64,000 nucleotides of DNA. Origin: Streptomyces sp. Q6. GTDB taxonomy: Bacteria; Actinomycetota; Actinomycetes; Streptomycetales; Streptomycetaceae. Of the stretch, positions 51,664-60,780 are shown piece by piece. The DNA lies in contig NZ_CP146022.1 of assembly GCF_036967205.1 (NCBI RefSeq), positions 3,100,001 through 3,164,000 on the forward strand, read 5' to 3'. Under the pieces are notes generated by a model, which ran no database searches, was not told the origin of the DNA, and saw only the letters and a list, made by a program, of their open reading frames with translations. Numbering within the stretch: position 1 is the first letter of the stretch; each line of letters starts with the position of its first letter. Position numbers and translations under genes: made by a program.

Positions 51664-52062
51664 CCGGTTTCCGCGCACTACCCCGTAGATTTTCAGCCAA
51701 CTTCACCCAGGGTGGCTTCCCTTGCGATTCGGCGCCTCCAACCCCCGTTCCACCAGGGCCGAAAGGACCCCAAAAGGCCGGTGCACCCTATGGGGACCGG
51801 CCACTGAGTTGAGGCGCACTTCCCAGCAACGCCCGTGAGTGCAACGCTTCGTGATCGAATGCTTCACGCCAAGTTGCCATGTCGACAATGTGCCAGGTCT
51901 TTAACTGGTCACGACGGCACCACGGGACACAGTAGATTCGATCATGACTGTCTGATCAGTAGGCGGCGGGGGACTTCGTGCAGGACCGAGGGGAAACGTG
52001 CAGGAGCGAACAGCCCGTCAAAGTATTGAGGGAGCCGCGATCACCGAGGGGGGCTTAGCAGG
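51664..52062 (+). promoter_or_regulatory. Long adpA upstream/leader region
   Basis: About 400 bases without a gene, AT-richer than its surroundings. adpA genes are known for long, multiply regulated upstream regions. The last 30 bases hold GAGGGGGGCTTAGCAGG, the ribosome site. Individual operators were not assigned. Confidence 0.5.
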
Positions 52063-53334
52063 ATGAGCCACGACTCCACCACTGCGCCGGAGGCGGCGGC
52101 TCGCAAGCTGACAGGCAGGCGGCGGCGAGAGATCGTCGCGGTGCTGCTCTTCAGCGGCGGACCCATCTTCGAAAGTTCCATTCCGCTCTCCGTGTTCGGA
52201 ATCGACCGTCAGGACGCGGGAGTTCCTCGTTACCGGTTGCTGGTGTGCGCCGGCGAAGAGGGACCGCTGCGGACCACGGGGGGACTCGAACTCACCGCAC
52301 CGCACGGCCTGGAGGCGATCGCGCGGGCAGGCACGGTCGTCGTGCCGGCCTGGCGCTCGATCACCTCTCCGCCGCCGGAGGAGGCCCTCGACGCGCTGCG
52401 CCGCGCGCACGAGGAGGGCGCCCGCATCGTCGGCCTGTGCACCGGCGCGTTCGTGCTCGCCGCGGCAGGGCTGCTCGACGGCCGCCCGGCGACCACGCAC
52501 TGGATGTACGCGCCGACGCTCGCCAAGCGCTATCCGTCGGTCCACGTGGACCCGCGCGAGCTCTTCGTCGACGACGGCGACGTGCTCACCAGCGCCGGCA
52601 CCGCGGCCGGAATCGATCTGTGCCTGCACATCGTGCGCACGGACCACGGCAACGAGGCGGCCGGAGCGCTCGCCCGCCGCCTGGTGGTCCCACCGCGCCG
52701 CAGCGGCGGTCAGGAGCGCTACCTCGACAGGTCTTTACCCGAGGAGATCGGCGCGGACCCGCTGGCCGAGGTCGTCGCCTGGGCCCTGGAGCACCTCCAC
52801 GAGCAGTTCGACGTGGAGACGCTGGCCGCCCGCGCCTACATGAGCCGCCGCACCTTCGACCGCCGCTTCCGGTCGCTGACGGGGTCCGCCCCGCTCCAGT
52901 GGCTGATCACGCAGCGGGTGCTGCAGGCCCAGCGGCTCCTGGAGACCTCCGACTACTCGGTCGACGAGGTGGCCGGGCGCTGCGGGTTCCGCTCCCCCGT
53001 CGCGCTGCGCGGACACTTCCGGCGCCAGCTGGGCTCGTCCCCTGCCGCGTACCGGGCGGCGTACCGCGCGCGCAGGCCGCAGTCCGGCGACAGCCCGGGG
53101 AGCAACGGGAAGTCCGACAAGCCCGTCGAGATCGCACCGGTGCAGGGGCCCGACACCCCGGGCACGGGGCCGGTCCCGGCCCAGTCGCGGCGCACCGCCG
53201 CGGCGTCCGCGCTCGGCGTCTCCGCGGCCTCGCTGCCCACGGGGCCGACCGGGCACGCGGAGGGTGCGGGGCAGCACTCCGAGGCGTTCGCGCCGGGCCG
53301 GGCGAGCCTTCCCGGACCGCGCACGGCACCGTAG
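52063..53334 (+). CDS. adpA: Central developmental regulator AdpA (BldH)
   Basis: 423-residue AraC/XylS-family regulator controlling morphological differentiation and antibiotic genes in Streptomyces. The N-terminal ThiJ/PfpI/DJ-1-like dimerisation domain runs from [27 protein letters not shown] to [35 protein letters not shown]. The C-terminal double HTH is [76 protein letters not shown]. Codon 225 (52735-52737, Leu of DRSLPEE) is TTA, the bldA-dependent rare codon that is the established control point of adpA. It lies in the linker between domains, as expected. The last ~80 residues are a disordered Pro/Gly/Ser tail. Confidence 0.96.
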   Translation: MSHDSTTAPEAAARKLTGRRRREIVAVLLFSGGPIFESSIPLSVFGIDRQDAGVPRYRLLVCAGEEGPLRTTGGLELTAPHGLEAIARAGTVVVPAWRSITSPPPEEALDALRRAHEEGARIVGLCTGAFVLAAAGLLDGRPATTHWMYAPTLAKRYPSVHVDPRELFVDDGDVLTSAGTAAGIDLCLHIVRTDHGNEAAGALARRLVVPPRRSGGQERYLDRSLPEEIGADPLAEVVAWALEHLHEQFDVETLAARAYMSRRTFDRRFRSLTGSAPLQWLITQRVLQAQRLLETSDYSVDEVAGRCGFRSPVALRGHFRRQLGSSPAAYRAAYRARRPQSGDSPGSNGKSDKPVEIAPVQGPDTPGTGPVPAQSRRTAAASALGVSAASLPTGPTGHAEGAGQHSEAFAPGRASLPGPRTAP

Positions 53335-53396
53335 GAGAGCACCGAGCTGACGCCGTCGTCTGCCAGCAGAGACGTCCGACCCGTAGGGTTGACCGC

Positions 53397-53999
53397 ATGA
53401 ACGATCGCATGGTGTGGATCGACTGCGAGATGACCGGACTCTCGCTGGCGAACGACGCGCTCATCGAGGTGGCCGCACTGGTCACCGATTCGGAGCTGAA
53501 CGTACTCGGCGACGGTGTGGACATCGTGATCCGCCCGCCGGACGAGGCGCTGGAACAGATGCCCGAGGTGGTGCGCACCATGCACACCGCCTCGGGCCTC
53601 CTCGACGAGCTGGCAGCCGGTACGACGCTGGCCGACGCCGAGGAGCAGGTCCTGTCCTACGTACGTGAACACGTCAAGGACGCGGGCAAGGCCCCGCTCT
53701 GCGGGAACTCGGTCGGCACCGACCGCGGATTCCTGCTGCGCGACATGCCGACGCTGGAGGAGTACCTCCACTACCGGATCGTCGATGTGTCCTCGGTCAA
53801 GGAACTGGCCCGGCGCTGGTACCCGAGGGCGTACTTCAACAGTCCGGAGAAGAACGGCAACCACCGGGCCCTCGCCGACATCCGCGAGTCCATCGCGGAG
53901 CTGCGCTACTACCGCGAGGCGGTCTTCGTCCCGCAGCCGGGCCCGGACTCCGACACCGCGAAGTCGATCGCGGCGAAGTACGTCCTGCCTGCGGAATAG
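53397..53999 (+). CDS. orn: Oligoribonuclease
   Basis: 200-residue DEDDh 3'-5' exoribonuclease that finishes RNA and pGpG turnover by degrading di- and short oligonucleotides. Exo [10 protein letters not shown], Exo [13 protein letters not shown] and Exo [15 protein letters not shown] are all present, with the YxxH-type His. It follows adpA in the order known for Streptomyces (ornA). ATG 53397 is chosen as the family N-terminus ([15 protein letters not shown]). Confidence 0.95.
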   Translation: MNDRMVWIDCEMTGLSLANDALIEVAALVTDSELNVLGDGVDIVIRPPDEALEQMPEVVRTMHTASGLLDELAAGTTLADAEEQVLSYVREHVKDAGKAPLCGNSVGTDRGFLLRDMPTLEEYLHYRIVDVSSVKELARRWYPRAYFNSPEKNGNHRALADIRESIAELRYYREAVFVPQPGPDSDTAKSIAAKYVLPAE

Positions 54000-54121
54000 T
54001 CCCTCGTACGCCCCTGTGTACGGGGTCCGCGGAGCCCAGGAAAAAGGTGGGCGCGAGCACCCCTTCGGACCCTGTACACTTTTTCTCGGCCGGTCGGAAG
54101 AACGACAAAAGACCGGACATG

Positions 54122-54194
54122 GTGGGTGTAGCTCAGTTGGTAGAGCACCTGGTTGTGGTCCAGGTGGCCGCGGGTTCAAGTCCCGTCACTCACC
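54122..54194 (+). tRNA. tRNA-His (GTG anticodon)
   Basis: Complete cloverleaf. Acceptor GTGGGTG pairs with CACTCAC, D-arm GCTCAGTTGGTAGAGC, anticodon loop TTGTGGT (anticodon GTG), and T-arm GCGGGTTCAAGTCCCGT. The G at 54121 can be the extra G-1 typical of tRNA-His, opposite C54194. No CCA is encoded. Confidence 0.95.
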
Positions 54195-54203
54195 CTGAAG
54201 GGT

Positions 54204-54237
54204 CGAAGGCCCCGGTTCGAGAGAACCGGGGCCTTCG
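54204..54237 (+). terminator. Terminator after tRNA-His
   Basis: CGAAGGCCCCGGTTC, GAGA tetraloop, GAACCGGGGCCTTCG: a perfect 15-bp stem nine bases after the tRNA. Confidence 0.88.
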
Positions 54238-54273
54238 GCGTGTTCCGAGGGCTGCGGGACTTGAACCCGTCAC

Positions 54274-55329
54274 TCACGACGAGGCGCGTATCACCAGCTC
54301 CGTGGGGAGCACCAGGTGCCGCTCCGCGCCCCTGCGGACCGAGGAGCGCTTGCCCTCGGCGGCGAGCGCGATCTCGTCCAGGAGCAGCCCCGTCATGGCC
54401 CGGCCCATGTCCCGGGTGGGCTGGCGCACGCTGGTCAGGCCGGGCTCCATGTGGCGGGCGATCATGGAGTCGTCGAAGCCGACCAGGGCGACGTCGTCCG
54501 GGATGCGCCGGCCCGCCTCGCGCAGCACCTGGCGGGCGCCCGAGGCCATCAGGTCGGAGCAGGCGAAGACGGCGTCCAGACCGGGACTGCGTTCAAGAAG
54601 ATCAGCCATGCACCGCCGGCCGCCCTCCTCGGTGAAGTCTCCGTAGGCCACCAGTTTCTCGTCGTACGCGAATCCGGACGCGCCCAGTTCGTCCTCGTAT
54701 CCGGCGAGTCGCCGCTGGGCGCCGTAGACGTCGAGCGGGCCCGCGATGATGGCGACGGAGCGGCGGCCGCGGGAGATCAGGTGCTCGACGGCGGAGCGGG
54801 CGCCGGCGTAGTTGTCGGTGTCGACCGAGGGCAGCGGCTCGTCGGCGGAGCGCGGGCCGCTGATCACGGTCGGGATGTCCATCTGGAGGAGACGGTCGGC
54901 GAGCGGGTCGTCGGCGTGCACGGAGACCAGCAGGACGCCGTCCACGCGGTGCGCGGCGAGGTAGGCCGCGAGGCGGTCCTGTTCGCGCTCGCCACGTGCG
55001 AACGTCAGCAGAAGCTGCAGGTTGGTCTCGGCGAGGGCCATGCCGACACCGCCGACCATGCCGGAGAAGTAGGGCTCGGAGAAGAACCGGGACTCGGCCT
55101 CGGGGACGACCACCGCTATGGAGTCCGTGCGGTTGGCCGCGAGGGCCCGCGCCGCCGTGTTCGGTACGTAGCCGAGCTCGGCGACCGCCTCCTCGACCGC
55201 CGCCCGCGTACGGTCGCTGACCCGGGGGGATCCGTTGATCACCCGGGAGACCGTGCCCCGGCCGACGCCTGCCCTGGCCGCGACCTCCTCAAGGGTCGGA
55301 CGCCTGCTGTGAGTGCCGCGAGCCGCCAT
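54274..55329 (-). CDS. cebR: Cellobiose-responsive LacI-family repressor CebR
   Basis: 351-residue LacI/GalR repressor: HTH RPTLEEVAARAGVGRGTVSRVINGSPRVS at the N-terminus, then the periplasmic-binding-like sensor (DSIAVVVPEAESRFFSEPYFSGMVGGV ... VALVGFDDSMIARHMEPGLTSVRQPTRDMGRAM). It represses cellulose/cello-oligosaccharide genes and is released by cellobiose or cellotriose. ATG 55329 has GGAGGTAGGAG upstream. It is divergent from cebE, with a canonical CebR box between. Confidence 0.92.
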   Translation of the reverse strand: MAARGTHSRRPTLEEVAARAGVGRGTVSRVINGSPRVSDRTRAAVEEAVAELGYVPNTAARALAANRTDSIAVVVPEAESRFFSEPYFSGMVGGVGMALAETNLQLLLTFARGEREQDRLAAYLAAHRVDGVLLVSVHADDPLADRLLQMDIPTVISGPRSADEPLPSVDTDNYAGARSAVEHLISRGRRSVAIIAGPLDVYGAQRRLAGYEDELGASGFAYDEKLVAYGDFTEEGGRRCMADLLERSPGLDAVFACSDLMASGARQVLREAGRRIPDDVALVGFDDSMIARHMEPGLTSVRQPTRDMGRAMTGLLLDEIALAAEGKRSSVRRGAERHLVLPTELVIRASS

Positions 55330-55447
55330 GACTCCTACCTCCCCAAGTCTCACGCGGAATCTAACAGCCCGATAACCGCACCAACTTGTCGCTGCCCGGT
55401 GTCTTGACACCCATGGGCCGAGCGACGACTCTTCAACACATCACGGA

Positions 55448-55461
55448 TGGGAGCGCTCCCA
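55448..55461. promoter_or_regulatory. CebR box before cebE
   Basis: TGGGAGCGCTCCCA, the perfect 14-bp CebR palindrome, in the cebR-cebE intergenic region. Confidence 0.92.
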
Positions 55462-55584
55462 CCCTAGTGGACGCATACAGAAGCCGCACGTTCCCCGCCC
55501 GAGCCGCACATGAACGAACGGGCCCAGTCAGGCAGTTGGCCGGGGTTTGGCACTTCAGAGCAATTGAGCACTTTGGAGGACGCA

Positions 55585-56913
55585 ATGCGCACGACTGCCC
55601 GAAAGTCCCGACGCGCGATGACCTTTGCGGTCGTCGCCGCCCTGGCCACGGGGCTGCTCGCCGGCTGCGCGAGCGATGACGACGACAGCTCCGACGGCGG
55701 ATCGAGCGGAGGCGCCGGCGGCGGTGGCAAGACCACCCTCACCATCGGCACCTTCGGCACCTTCGGGTACAAGCAGGCGGGGCTGTACGACGAGTACATG
55801 AAGCTCCACCCGGACATCACCGTCAAGGAGAACGTCACCACCCGCACGGACGTCTACTGGCCCAAGACGGTCACCCGTCTCCAGGCCGGTTCCGGCACCG
55901 ACGACGTGCAGGCCATCGAGATCGGCAACATCACCGACGCGGTGCAGACGCAGGCCTCCAAGTTCGTCGACCTGGGCAAGGAGGTCGACAAGTCCCAGTG
56001 GCTGGACTGGAAGCTGAAGCAGGCCACCACCAAGGACGGCAAGACCATAGGGCTCGGCACGGACATCGGTCCGATGGCGATCTGCTACCGCAAGGACCTG
56101 TTCAAGAAGGCCGGTCTGGAGACGGACCGCGCCAAGCTCGCCGAGCAGTGGAAGGGCGACTGGAGCAAGTACGTCGCCCTGGGCAAGGACTACATGAAGA
56201 AGGCGCCCAAGGGCACCAAGTTCGTGGACTCGGCGTCCTCCGTCTACAACGCGGCCCTCGGTGGCGAGTCCGAGCGCTACTACAAGGACGAGACCACCGT
56301 CGACTGGGACAAGTCCGAGGGTGTGAAGAAGTCCTGGGACGTCGCCATGGAGGTGGCGACCAGTGACATGTCGGCGAAGCTGAAGCAGTTCGACAAGGCG
56401 TGGGACCAGGGTTACGCGAACGGCACGTTCGCCAGCGTCGCCTGCCCCGCGTGGATGATCGGCTACATCCAGGAGAAGTCCGGCAAGGCCGGTTCCGGCA
56501 AGTGGGACGTGGCGGCGGCGCCGACCGCGGCCAACTGGGGCGGCTCGTTCCTCGGTGTGCCGACGGCGAGCAAGCACCAGAAGGAGGCCATCGCCTTCAC
56601 GAAGTGGCTGACCGCCCCCGAGCAGCAGGCGAAGGTCTTCGCGAAGCAGGCCAGCTTCCCCTCGACGCCGTCCGCGTACGGGTCGCTGAAGCCGAAGGCC
56701 GAGACGGCCGCGTACTTCTCGGACGCTCCGCTGACGCAGATCTTCTCCGACTCGGCGAAGACCATCCCGTCGCAGTACTTCGGCATCAAGGACCAGCCGA
56801 TCAACACCGCGATCACTGACATCGGCATCCTCCAGGTCGAGCAGAAGGGCAAGTCGCCCGAGCAGGGCTGGGACGCGGCGTCCAAGGAAGTCAAGGACGT
56901 GCTCGGACAGTGA
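55585..56913 (+). CDS. cebE: Cello-oligosaccharide-binding lipoprotein CebE
   Basis: 442-residue extracellular solute-binding protein (ABC family 1). Signal RTTARKSRRAMTFAVVAALATGLLAGC with a lipobox Cys anchors it to the membrane. It then binds cellobiose/cellotriose for the CebFG permease: LTIGTFGTFGYKQAGLYDEYMKLHPDITVKENV and ACPAWMIGYIQ are typical. ATG 55585 follows TTTGGAGGACGCA. First gene of the cebEFG operon under the CebR box. Confidence 0.94.
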   Translation: MRTTARKSRRAMTFAVVAALATGLLAGCASDDDDSSDGGSSGGAGGGGKTTLTIGTFGTFGYKQAGLYDEYMKLHPDITVKENVTTRTDVYWPKTVTRLQAGSGTDDVQAIEIGNITDAVQTQASKFVDLGKEVDKSQWLDWKLKQATTKDGKTIGLGTDIGPMAICYRKDLFKKAGLETDRAKLAEQWKGDWSKYVALGKDYMKKAPKGTKFVDSASSVYNAALGGESERYYKDETTVDWDKSEGVKKSWDVAMEVATSDMSAKLKQFDKAWDQGYANGTFASVACPAWMIGYIQEKSGKAGSGKWDVAAAPTAANWGGSFLGVPTASKHQKEAIAFTKWLTAPEQQAKVFAKQASFPSTPSAYGSLKPKAETAAYFSDAPLTQIFSDSAKTIPSQYFGIKDQPINTAITDIGILQVEQKGKSPEQGWDAASKEVKDVLGQ

Positions 56914-57935
56914 CCGTGTCAAAAGAGGCTCTCGCGCAGTCCGCGTCGAGTGCCGAAGCCGCGCCCTCCGACAAGGAGGGCGCGGCCCGCGGTACTCACG
57001 GTCGCGGTACGGCCAAGGCTCCTGACTCGTGGCGCAGCCGGCTGTACCGCTGGGACATGAAGGCGTCGCCGTACGCGTTCATCTCCCCGTTCTTCATCAT
57101 CTTCGGCGCCTTCTCGCTGGTGCCGCTGCTCTACACGGCCTGGTACTCGCTGCACAACGTGCAGCTGTCCTCCCTGGACACACAGACCTGGGCCGGCCTC
57201 GACAACTACACGAACCTGTTCGCGTCGGACTTCTTCTGGAACGCCCTGCGCAACACGTTCAGCATCGGTCTGCTGTCGACCGTGCCGCAGCTGGCGGTCG
57301 CGATCTGGCTCGCGCACATGCTCAACTACCGGCTGCGCGGCTCGACCTTGTGGCGCGTCGTGATGCTCACCCCGTACGCGACCTCGGTGGCGGCGGCGAC
57401 GCTGGTCTTCGCGCTGCTGTACCAGCCCGAGAACGGCATGATCAACTGGGCGTTCGACCTGGTCGGTCTCGACCCGGTCAACTGGAAGGAATCCGACTGG
57501 GGTTCACAGTTCGCGATCTCCTCGATCGTGATCTGGCGGTGGACCGGTTACAACGCGCTGATCTACCTCGCCGCGATGCAGGCCATTCCGGCGGACCTGT
57601 ACGAGTCGGCGGCGCTCGACGGCGCCAACCGCTGGCAGCAGTTCCGGCACGTGACCATCCCGATGCTGCGTCCGACGATCCTGTTCACCGTGGTCGTCTC
57701 GACCATCGGCGCGACCCAACTGTTCGGCGAGCCCCTGCTGTTCGGTGGCGTCAGCGGCTCCAAGGGCGGGTCCGAGCACCAGTACCAGACGCTCGGTCTG
57801 TACATGTACGACCAGGGCTGGATGATCGGCAACCTGGGCAAGGCCTCCGCCATCGCCTGGTCGATGTTCCTGATCCTGCTGGTCATCGCCGCGATCAACA
57901 TGCTGATCTCCCGACGGCTGAGGAAGTCCCAATGA
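56910..57935 (+). CDS. cebF: Cello-oligosaccharide ABC permease CebF
   Basis: 341-residue MalF-type permease with six helices; the EAA loop is YESAALDGANRWQQFRHVTIPMLRPTI. About 45 disordered residues precede helix 1. GTG 56910 overlaps the cebE stop; GTG 56916 is also possible. Needs the multitask MsiK ATPase, known in Streptomyces to energise CebEFG and not present here. Confidence 0.93.
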   Translation: MTVSKEALAQSASSAEAAPSDKEGAARGTHGRGTAKAPDSWRSRLYRWDMKASPYAFISPFFIIFGAFSLVPLLYTAWYSLHNVQLSSLDTQTWAGLDNYTNLFASDFFWNALRNTFSIGLLSTVPQLAVAIWLAHMLNYRLRGSTLWRVVMLTPYATSVAAATLVFALLYQPENGMINWAFDLVGLDPVNWKESDWGSQFAISSIVIWRWTGYNALIYLAAMQAIPADLYESAALDGANRWQQFRHVTIPMLRPTILFTVVVSTIGATQLFGEPLLFGGVSGSKGGSEHQYQTLGLYMYDQGWMIGNLGKASAIAWSMFLILLVIAAINMLISRRLRKSQ

Positions 57936-58837
57936 CCACCACTGATGTGACGTTGCCTCAGGTGGCCCCGCCGGACGCGCAGGGCCGTCGCGGCCGGCGG
58001 CGGGTGATGGGCGCGGGCAAGCACCTGCACGCGGGCCCTGTCACGTACGTCGTCCTGGCCCTGTTCGCCGCGGTGTCGCTGGCCCCGCTGCTGTGGACTG
58101 TGGTCGCGGCCTCGCGCACCAACGCGCGGCTCGCGCAGACCCCGCCGCCGTTCTGGATCGGCGGCAACCTGTTCAAGAACCTCGAACGGGCGTGGAACGA
58201 GGCGGGCATGGGGACCGCGATGGTCAACACGATCCTCGTGGCGTCCGCCATCACGGTCGGCACGGTGCTCTTCTCCACGCTGGCCGGATTCGCCTTCGCC
58301 AAGCTGCAGTTCAGGTTCTCCAGCCTGCTGCTCCTGCTCACCATCGGCACGATGATGGTGCCGCCGCAGCTCGCGGTCGTCCCGCTGTACCTGTGGATGT
58401 CGGACCTCGGCTGGGCCAACCAGTTGCAGACGGTCATCCTGCCGACCCTGGTCAGCGCCTTCGGTACGTTCTTCATGCGGCAGTACCTGGTGGGGGCGCT
58501 GCCGAGCGAGCTCATCGAGGCCGCGCGGGTCGACGGGGCGAGCAGTCTGCGGGTCGTGTGGCACGTCGTCTTCCCGGCGGCGCGTCCGGCGATGGCCGTG
58601 CTCGGACTCCTGACGTTCGTCATGGCCTGGAACGACTTCCTGTGGCCGATCATCGCGCTCAACGCCGAGAACCCGACGGTCCAGGTCGCCCTGAACCAGT
58701 TGGGCACCGGCTACATCCCCGACGACTCGGTGATCATGGCCGGTGCGTTGCTCGGGACGCTGCCGCTGCTCATCGCGTTCCTGCTGTTCGGCAAGCAGAT
58801 CGTGGGCGGCATCATGCAGGGCGCCGTCAAGGGGTAG
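57932..58837 (+). CDS. cebG: Cello-oligosaccharide ABC permease CebG
   Basis: 301-residue MalG-type permease, six helices, EAA loop IEAARVDGASSLRVVWHVVFPAARPAMAV. Starts at the ATGA overlap with cebF. It closes the uptake operon; the repeat-bearing 390-base gap to bglC follows. Confidence 0.94.
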   Translation: MTTTDVTLPQVAPPDAQGRRGRRRVMGAGKHLHAGPVTYVVLALFAAVSLAPLLWTVVAASRTNARLAQTPPPFWIGGNLFKNLERAWNEAGMGTAMVNTILVASAITVGTVLFSTLAGFAFAKLQFRFSSLLLLLTIGTMMVPPQLAVVPLYLWMSDLGWANQLQTVILPTLVSAFGTFFMRQYLVGALPSELIEAARVDGASSLRVVWHVVFPAARPAMAVLGLLTFVMAWNDFLWPIIALNAENPTVQVALNQLGTGYIPDDSVIMAGALLGTLPLLIAFLLFGKQIVGGIMQGAVKG

Positions 58838-58943
58838 TCCCCGGGACCCGTCGGACCGGCGGTTCCGCAGCGCCGGAGGGGGGTGCTGCGGGCTCGCCGG
58901 TGGGCCGGTGTGCGCGGGCGCGCCGCGAGCGCGCGTGGGTACC

Positions 58944-59123
58944 GCGGCTGCGGGCCGTGTGTGGCTGGTCGCGCCCCGCGGCGGAGCCGCGTATCGACAC
59001 AGCCCCGCGCCCCTGACGGCTTGCGGCCTCGCCGCTTGCCTTCATCGATGAGATGCCGCACCGAAGGTGCGCGTCTCAGGGCGCGGGGAACTGCGCGACC
59101 AGCCACACACGGCCCGCAGCCGC
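58944..59123. repeat. Two inverted copies of an intergenic repeat (31-bp perfect arms)
   Basis: Bases 58944-58974 are the exact reverse complement of 59093-59123 (core CGGGCCGTGTGTGGCTGGTC). Each arm continues into a matching CCCCGCGCCCCTGA-type end. This looks like a paired Streptomyces extragenic repeat that occurs elsewhere in such genomes, as I remember. It fills the 390 bases between cebG and bglC (58838-59227), which hold no gene. It could form a very strong RNA hairpin and separate cebEFG from bglC. Confidence 0.8.
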
Positions 59124-59214
59124 CCAGGAACCGCACGCCCCGCGGCGCATCGGCGCACACCCCCGGACACGCCACACCCCTCCCACCCCCAACTCATCCT
59201 CTCCGCACACCCCT

Positions 59215-59228
59215 TGGGAGCGCTCCTA
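59215..59228. promoter_or_regulatory. CebR box overlapping the bglC start
   Basis: TGGGAGCGCTCCTA matches the CebR palindrome with one mismatch. It covers the likely ribosome site (GGGAG) and its last base is the A of the bglC ATG. Confidence 0.85.
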
Positions 59229-60682
59229 TGACCACGACCAACAGCACGGGCACCGCCACCACCACGGCCCCCACCTCGCTCACCCGCTTCCCCGCAGGGT
59301 TTCTGTGGGGGTCGGCCACCGCCGCGTACCAGATCGAGGGTGCGGTGGCGGAGGACGGGCGGACGCCCTCGATCTGGGACACGTTCAGCCACACTCCGGG
59401 GAAGGTGCACAACGGCGACACCGGGGACGTCGCCGTCGACCACTACCACCGGTGGCGCGACGACGTACGGCTCATGGCGGACCTGGGTCTGACCGCGTAC
59501 CGCTTCTCCGTGGCGTGGCCGCGGGTGCAGCCCACCGGGCGCGGGCCCGCCGTGCAGCGCGGGCTCGACTTCTACCGGGGGCTCGTCGACGAGCTGCTCG
59601 GGCACGGGATCAAGCCCGTGGTGACCCTCTACCACTGGGACCTGCCGCAGGAGCTGGAGAGCGCGGGCGGCTGGCCCGAGCGGGACACCGCGCACCGGTT
59701 CGCGGAGTACGCGGGGATCGTCGGCGAGGCGCTCGGCGACCGTGTCGAGCAGTGGGTGACCCTCAACGAGCCCTGGTGCAGCGCCTTCCTCGGCTACAGC
59801 TCCGGTGTGCACGCCCCGGGCCGCACCGACCCGGCCGCCGCGCTGCGTGCCGCGCACCACCTCAACCTCGGGCACGGCCTCGCCACGCAGGCGCTGCGCG
59901 ACGTGCTGCCGGCCCGCGCGGACATCGGGATCAGCCTCAACCCGAGCGTGGTGCGGGCGCTCACCGACGCCCCCGCCGACCTGGACGCGAAGCGCCGGAT
60001 CGACGCCCTCGCCAACCGCGTCTTCACCGGGCCGCTGCTCAAGGGCGCCTACCCGCAGGACCTGATCGACGACACGGCGCGCCTGACCGACTGGTCGTTC
60101 GTGAAGGACGGGGACACCGCCGTCGCGCACCAGCCGCTCGACTTCATCGGCCTGAACTACTACACGCCGGCCGTCGTCTCGGCCGCCCGTCCGGAGCAGG
60201 ACGGGCCGCGCCTCGACGGGCACGGCGCGAGCGAGCACTCCCCCTGGCCGGCCTCCGACGACGTCGCCTTCCACCACGCGAACCACGAGGTCACCGCCAT
60301 GAACTGGCCGGTGGACCCGACGGGTCTCACCGATCTGCTGCTCGACTACACGGCGCAGGCCCCGGGCGTGCCGCTGTACGTGACGGAGAACGGCGCCGCC
60401 TACGACGACGTCGTCGGCGCCGACGGCCAGGTGCACGACCCGGAGCGGGTCCGCTACCTGCACCTCCACCTCGCCGCGATCCATGAGGCGATCGACCGGG
60501 GCGCCGATGTGCGCGGGTACTTCCTGTGGTCGCTGCTCGACAACTTCGAGTGGGCGTACGGGTACGGAAAGCGGTTCGGCGCGGTCTACGTCGACTACGA
60601 GACGCAGGCCCGTATCCCCAAGTCCAGCGCCGTCTGGTACTCCCAGGTCGCGCGCAGCGGCGGTCTGCCCGCCGCCGAGTAG
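59228..60682 (+). CDS. bglC: Intracellular beta-glucosidase BglC (GH1)
   Basis: 484-residue GH1 enzyme hydrolysing imported cellobiose and cellotriose to glucose, lowering the CebR inducer. [29 protein letters not shown] is the family start; acid/base Glu in WVTLNEPW and nucleophile Glu in [12 protein letters not shown] are present, and [21 protein letters not shown] closes the barrel. No signal peptide, so cytosolic. The start is fixed by ATG 59228 within the CebR box. Confidence 0.95.
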   Translation: MTTTNSTGTATTTAPTSLTRFPAGFLWGSATAAYQIEGAVAEDGRTPSIWDTFSHTPGKVHNGDTGDVAVDHYHRWRDDVRLMADLGLTAYRFSVAWPRVQPTGRGPAVQRGLDFYRGLVDELLGHGIKPVVTLYHWDLPQELESAGGWPERDTAHRFAEYAGIVGEALGDRVEQWVTLNEPWCSAFLGYSSGVHAPGRTDPAAALRAAHHLNLGHGLATQALRDVLPARADIGISLNPSVVRALTDAPADLDAKRRIDALANRVFTGPLLKGAYPQDLIDDTARLTDWSFVKDGDTAVAHQPLDFIGLNYYTPAVVSAARPEQDGPRLDGHGASEHSPWPASDDVAFHHANHEVTAMNWPVDPTGLTDLLLDYTAQAPGVPLYVTENGAAYDDVVGADGQVHDPERVRYLHLHLAAIHEAIDRGADVRGYFLWSLLDNFEWAYGYGKRFGAVYVDYETQARIPKSSAVWYSQVARSGGLPAAE

Positions 60683-60690
60683 CCGGGGGA

Positions 60691-60728
60691 GGGCCGGTAC
60701 GTCGCGTGGCGAGGTGACGTACCGGCCC
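60691..60728 (+). terminator. Terminator after bglC
   Basis: GGGCCGGTACGTC pairs with GACGTACCGGCCC (13 bp), followed by TTATTTTT: a classic intrinsic terminator. Confidence 0.92.
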
Positions 60729-60780
60729 TTATTTTTCGGCTATGCCAGATATCGCCATTTTTGAGCAGTTCTGAGGCGCC

